From positions 1 through 28,169 of the forward strand of contig DESI01000012.1 of assembly GCA_002361235.1 (NCBI GenBank): DNA of 28,169 nucleotides, written 5' to 3'. The position numbers and the translations under genes are program-made. The notes below the pieces were generated by a model that saw only the letters and a list, made by a program, of their open reading frames with translations, ran no database searches and was not told the origin of the DNA. Origin of the DNA: Porphyromonadaceae bacterium UBA3318. GTDB lineage: Bacteria > Bacteroidota > Bacteroidia > Bacteroidales > Muribaculaceae. Positions 24,941 to 28,169 of this stretch are shown in pieces; positions within the stretch are counted from its first letter, which is position 1, and each line of letters opens with the position of its first letter.

Positions 24941-25017
24941 CAAGCGCAAAGAATGTATATGAACTCAATCCCTCTCCAATTGTTAATAAAATAGAAACAA
25001 TCAAAAAACACAAAGTT

Positions 25018-25230
25018 ATGAGAGGTACGGAAGATAACAGACCCATGGCGCCAAAATCGGCGCGTGTGGTGTTCGGAATCATTATGGTTCTGGTATATCT
25101 GGGAGTCGGTTTGCTGTTTATACTCAATGTGTTCAGCATCGACAACCAGACGGTAAGCGTCATCATAGGCGCGTTGCTGTTCGTATACGGCATCTGGCGA
25201 GGATACAGACTGTATAAAGGCGTAAACTGA
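25018..25230 (+). CDS. Small two-helix membrane protein
   Basis: A 70-residue protein with two hydrophobic helices, about residues 17-40 (VVFGIIMVLVYLGVGLLFIL) and 46-62 (VSVIIGALLFVYGIWRG), and a basic end (YRLYKGVN). Similar short proteins lie next to PstS-like/TPR genes in some Bacteroidales, but I do not recognise a named family. It starts about 70 bases after a candidate promoter and is followed by a 157-base gap with a strong hairpin. Confidence 0.7.
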   Translation: MRGTEDNRPMAPKSARVVFGIIMVLVYLGVGLLFILNVFSIDNQTVSVIIGALLFVYGIWRGYRLYKGVN

Positions 25231-25303
25231 GGTTGAAGGCTTAACCCCGGGTTTCGCCATAACCAAAGAAACCTTGAGGAAAAAGTTGAATGGTAATAAA
25301 GTA

Positions 25304-25353
25304 AACCGTTCCATGTGTCGGTAGTCAAAAAGACATACGATACATGGGCGGTT
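25304..25353 (+). promoter_or_regulatory. Long RNA hairpin in the leader of the PstS-like gene
   Basis: The outer stem AACCG (25304-25308) pairs with CGGTT (25349-25353). The main stem CCATGTGTCG (25311-25320) pairs with CGATACATGG (25338-25347) through nine Watson-Crick pairs and one G-U. GTC/GAC closes an AAAAA loop at the top. There is no U-run after it, so it is not a standard terminator. It ends 34 bases before the start codon and could act as an RNA control element or processing site between the two genes. Confidence 0.55.
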
Positions 25354-25387
25354 GGCTTGTATGTAAAGATAAGGAAGGGAAGCGGAC

Positions 25388-26392
25388 ATGAAGATACGGA
25401 ACATAGCCATATACGGACTTCTTGGTATATTGGGACTCGGCATGGCATCATGCACCAAGATCAAGCGTGGAGAATACGCCAAGGGCACAGCCACAGTGTT
25501 CTGCGACGACGGCTTTAAGAAGATACTCGATGAGGAAATCGAAGTTTTCGAATATTCTTACCCGGGTAGCTCGATAATACCGTTCTACGTAGACGAGCAG
25601 TCGGCCATCGACACCCTCCTGGCAGACGGCACCCAGTGCATCGTGGTGACTCGCGAGCTGACCAAGGACCAGGTGAAGTACATGAAAGACAAATGGAAAC
25701 GTGTGGTACGTCAGCGTCCCATCGCCGTTGATGCCGTGGCTTTGATTACCAACAAGGACAACAACGTGAAGGCAATGTCAGTGACTGAAGTGGGCAAGAT
25801 ACTGAACGGTCAGCTGACCAGATGGAGCGAACTTGCCGGAAACGACACAACAGCCATCAAACTGGTGTTCGACAACGCCGGCAGCTCCACGATTTCGTAC
25901 ATGCGCGACAAGTTCATGCCTAAAGGTGCGAAAATATCCGACAATCCACATGCCTTCGCCCAGAAGAATAACGCTGCGGTGTTCGATGTTGTGAAAAAAG
26001 ATAAAAATGCACTCGGCATCATCAGCGTGTCGTGGCTGGGCGACGACCTGAGCCTGGCTAAGGACGTGCCTGTGGACAAACGTTACGAAGACTATCAGAA
26101 TCAGAACGATACGATCGCCACGAACCTCACAACCGAGGTTAACGTGATGAAGATAAGCAATCCTACGCCCGAGAACGATTTCGATCCCACGGCGTATATG
26201 CCTTACCAGGTTTATATAAATTCGGGCGAATATCCGTTATTTAGAAAGGTGTACATGATATCCACGGCGGGAAACAGCAACGTGTTGCACAGTTTCTACG
26301 TGTTTGTCACCGGATTCGCCGGACAGAAGATTATATCCATGACCGGCATCCTGCCTTACAACGTGACGGCACGCCGTGTGGAACTGAAATAA
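25388..26392 (+). CDS. PstS-like substrate-binding lipoprotein
   Basis: A 334-residue predicted lipoprotein. The signal peptide ends at a lipobox with C22 (GMASC), so it should be membrane-anchored on the outer side of the inner membrane or in the outer membrane. The body fits the PstS-like periplasmic binding fold: IVVTRELTKDQ, PIAVDAVALITNK, ITRWSEL-type NGQLTRWSEL, DNAGSSTISYM (phosphate-loop-like) and NALGIISVSWLG, ending GQKIISMTGILP. No pstCAB genes are near. In many Bacteroidales such a protein lies beside TonB/ExbBD and a TPR gene, and here the TPR gene follows after 37 bases. Whether it binds phosphate is unknown. A purine-rich AAGGAAGGGAAG lies just upstream of the ATG. Confidence 0.85.
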   Translation: MKIRNIAIYGLLGILGLGMASCTKIKRGEYAKGTATVFCDDGFKKILDEEIEVFEYSYPGSSIIPFYVDEQSAIDTLLADGTQCIVVTRELTKDQVKYMKDKWKRVVRQRPIAVDAVALITNKDNNVKAMSVTEVGKILNGQLTRWSELAGNDTTAIKLVFDNAGSSTISYMRDKFMPKGAKISDNPHAFAQKNNAAVFDVVKKDKNALGIISVSWLGDDLSLAKDVPVDKRYEDYQNQNDTIATNLTTEVNVMKISNPTPENDFDPTAYMPYQVYINSGEYPLFRKVYMISTAGNSNVLHSFYVFVTGFAGQKIISMTGILPYNVTARRVELK

Positions 26393-26429
26393 AGAAACAG
26401 AATAGGAAATCAAATAACCTACTGCATAT

Positions 26430-28064
26430 ATGAAACTTAAAGGATTAATGACGCTCTGCATAGCCGGAGCAAGCGCCTTGGGAGTATATGCCCAGACCCA
26501 TGTGGAGGGTCAGGAGTACTACCGGGCAGACCAACTTGAGAACGCCAAGGAATTGCTGACACGCGCGCTGTCCAACAGCGGTACCGACAAGGCCGTGGCA
26601 AACTACTACCTCGGCATGATTGCGGCCGACGAGAAGGACAACGCGACAGCCGCCAAGTATTTCGAAGCCGGCGTACAGGCCAACCCCGAATACCCGTTCA
26701 ACTATGTGGGTCAGGGTATGCTGAAACTCGCAAGCGGAGACCAGAAAGGTGCCGAAACATCGTTCAAGGAGGCTCATAAGCTCTCCAAGAAAGATCCCGC
26801 TCTGGAAATAGCCATTGCCCGTGCATACGAGGACTCTGATCCCGTGAAGTACGAGAAGCAGATTGCCAAGTGCGTGGAGAAGGCCCGCAAGTACAACATG
26901 AAGAACCCCGCCATCTACGTATTCGAGGGCGACCAGCTTCGCGTCAAGAAGGATGTGGGCGGTGCCGCTGCCAAGTACGAGATGGCCAAGAACTACGATA
27001 AGAACGCAACGGAGGCTTACGTTAAGTATGCCAACCTGTTCACACGCGTAAACCCCGACTACGCAGTCAAGATGCTTCAGGAGCTGCTGACCGTGAACCC
27101 GCAGTCAGCTCTCGGACAGCGCGAGCTGGCAAACGCCTACTATAACAAGAAGGACTATGCCAACGCCGTCAAGCAGTATGGTGCGTACGTAAACAATCCC
27201 AGCCACTTTGAGAGCGACGAGAACCGCTACGCGTTCCTGCTGTTCTACGGCGGTCAGTTCAAGGAGGGTTACGACTTCGCCACCAAGCGTCTGAAAGAAG
27301 ATCCCAGCGACTTCACCGCACAGCGCTATCAGTTCATGAACGCAGCCCAGCTGCCCGACATGAAGGAGCTGACTCTGGAGCTGGCCGAGAAGCTGTACGC
27401 AGCCCACAAGGCCAACCCCGAGAAGAACAAAATGGCCATCATCGACTACACCCTTATCGCCGACGAGCTTGACAAGGCTAAGCGCATCGACGAGGCCGTT
27501 GACGTGTTGAAGAACGGTATCGCCGCCAATCCCGACAACTCCAGCCTGGACAAGCAGCTTGCAATGGTTTACGTAGACAAGAGCGACCTGGTAAGCGCGG
27601 CCAATGCCTACAAGCAGTATCTGGCCAAGACAGAGGAGCCTACTTACAACGACTACATACAGCAGGCTACATTCCTGTTCTATGCCGGAGTTCAGAATAA
27701 GGACAACCCCACAGAGGCCAACAAGTACTTCGACGAGGAAAGAGAGATACTGAACAAAGCAGCCGAGGCATATCCCGGCTTCTACAAGCCCAACAAGATG
27801 CGTGGAGACATCGACAAGCAGACAGCTTCGGAGGCCGATGCGCCCGCAGCTGCAGTACCGATGTACACAAAGTCTATCGCCGAGTTCGAGAGCCTCGAGC
27901 AGCCCAGCAACGCAGCCATAAAGGATGCTTGCGACATGTATCTGTATATGGGCAACTACTACGTCAAAGGCGGTGATAACGCAAACGCCAAGGCAATGTT
28001 CAACAAGTATCTGGAACTGCGCCCGAATGACGAGGCTGTAAGAAACTACGCGAACACGCTCTAA
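26430..28064 (+). CDS. Secreted tetratricopeptide-repeat protein
   Basis: A 544-residue protein with a signal peptide (cleavage after GVYA, about residue 21) and TPR-type helical repeats along most of its length. Examples are ANYYLGMIAADEKDNATAAK, ELANAYYNKKDYANAVKQYG, NPDNSSLDKQLAMVYVDKSD and the last repeat YMGNYYVKGGDNANAKAMFN near the C-terminus. TPRs form protein-binding scaffolds, so it probably assembles with a periplasmic or outer-membrane partner. The PstS-like lipoprotein is the obvious candidate from gene order. It ends with an intrinsic terminator. Confidence 0.88.
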   Translation: MKLKGLMTLCIAGASALGVYAQTHVEGQEYYRADQLENAKELLTRALSNSGTDKAVANYYLGMIAADEKDNATAAKYFEAGVQANPEYPFNYVGQGMLKLASGDQKGAETSFKEAHKLSKKDPALEIAIARAYEDSDPVKYEKQIAKCVEKARKYNMKNPAIYVFEGDQLRVKKDVGGAAAKYEMAKNYDKNATEAYVKYANLFTRVNPDYAVKMLQELLTVNPQSALGQRELANAYYNKKDYANAVKQYGAYVNNPSHFESDENRYAFLLFYGGQFKEGYDFATKRLKEDPSDFTAQRYQFMNAAQLPDMKELTLELAEKLYAAHKANPEKNKMAIIDYTLIADELDKAKRIDEAVDVLKNGIAANPDNSSLDKQLAMVYVDKSDLVSAANAYKQYLAKTEEPTYNDYIQQATFLFYAGVQNKDNPTEANKYFDEEREILNKAAEAYPGFYKPNKMRGDIDKQTASEADAPAAAVPMYTKSIAEFESLEQPSNAAIKDACDMYLYMGNYYVKGGDNANAKAMFNKYLELRPNDEAVRNYANTL

Positions 28065-28079
28065 GAATTCATCTCAAGT

Positions 28080-28096
28080 ATCCGGCTAAGCCGGAT
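28080..28096. other. 17-base perfect palindrome after the TPR gene
   Basis: ATCCGGCT-A-AGCCGGAT lies 16 bases after the TPR stop codon and 18 bases before the terminator stem. It has no U-run. It may be a protein site or a hairpin that stabilises the 3' end of the message. Confidence 0.55.
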
Positions 28097-28113
28097 GCCT
28101 GAACAAAACATAA

Positions 28114-28149
28114 GTGCCGCACGGACTTCGGACCGTGCGGCGCTTTTTT
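28114..28149 (+). terminator. Intrinsic terminator of the PstS-like/TPR operon
   Basis: A nine-base GC-rich stem, GCCGCACGG (28116-28124) with CCGTGCGGC (28133-28141), encloses a CTTCGG (UUCG-type) loop and is followed by six T at 28144-28149. Confidence 0.9.
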
Positions 28150-28169
28150 AGTTCGCCCGACATGGGCAT

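Noticed and set aside
24856..25494. A 212-codon minus-strand frame spanning the nqrA-membrane protein gap
   Set aside because: It covers the small membrane protein and the start of the PstS-like gene in the opposite strand and shows no domain.

Overview
The window looks like a chromosomal segment of a gut-type Bacteroidales bacterium, possibly of the Muribaculaceae (the family is a guess). The grounds are Bacteroidetes-type promoters (TAnnTTTG near -7 with an upstream TTG/TTTG), weak Shine-Dalgarno sequences, a complete Na+-translocating NADH:quinone reductase operon, a fused BioG-BioC biotin protein, an ECF sigma factor, and secreted GH43/GH95 glycosidases. No rRNA, tRNA, CRISPR array or prophage was seen.

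Layout. 1-291 (minus) is an open reading frame without a normal start. It joins the signal peptide and first motif of a sialate O-acetylesterase to the C-terminal part of an IS1182-like transposase. 588-1127 (plus) is an orphan ECF sigma factor. It is followed by three tandem 27-bp repeats and a 180-bp imperfect palindrome. 1435-5504 (plus) holds a GH43 and a GH95 secreted glycosidase. 5494-11744 (minus) is priA-bioA-bioF-bioGC with ATGA overlaps between the bio genes. 11810-14298 (plus) holds two related outer-membrane beta-barrel proteins, a DUF59/MIP18-type Fe-S assembly factor and the lipid A enzyme LpxH. 14299-14638 is a non-coding, repeat-dense stretch. It abuts a REP-associated (RAYT/Y1 family, HUH) transposase at 14639-15622 that carries a long C-terminal extension resembling a DprA/SLOG-type Rossmann domain. 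Upstream of it on the minus strand are a small two-helix membrane protein, a DEDDy 3'-5' exonuclease, bioD and glyA. 18805-24646 (minus) is nqrABCDEF. 25018-28064 (plus) holds a small membrane protein, a PstS-like lipoprotein and a secreted TPR protein, ending at a strong intrinsic terminator.

How the genes work together. Biotin synthesis is split: bioA, bioF and bioGC sit behind priA, bioD sits behind glyA, and bioB is not in the window. The nqr operon would supply the sodium motive force. The PstS-like lipoprotein and TPR protein resemble the pair that in many Bacteroidales accompanies TonB/ExbBD genes, which are absent here. The strongest candidate for something unusual is the RAYT with its unexplained C-terminal domain and the neighbouring structured repeats. 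The other intergenic repeats (27-bp x3 and the 180-bp palindrome at 1.1-1.4 kb, a 30-bp duplication at 15.8 kb) may belong to the same or other small-repeat families.
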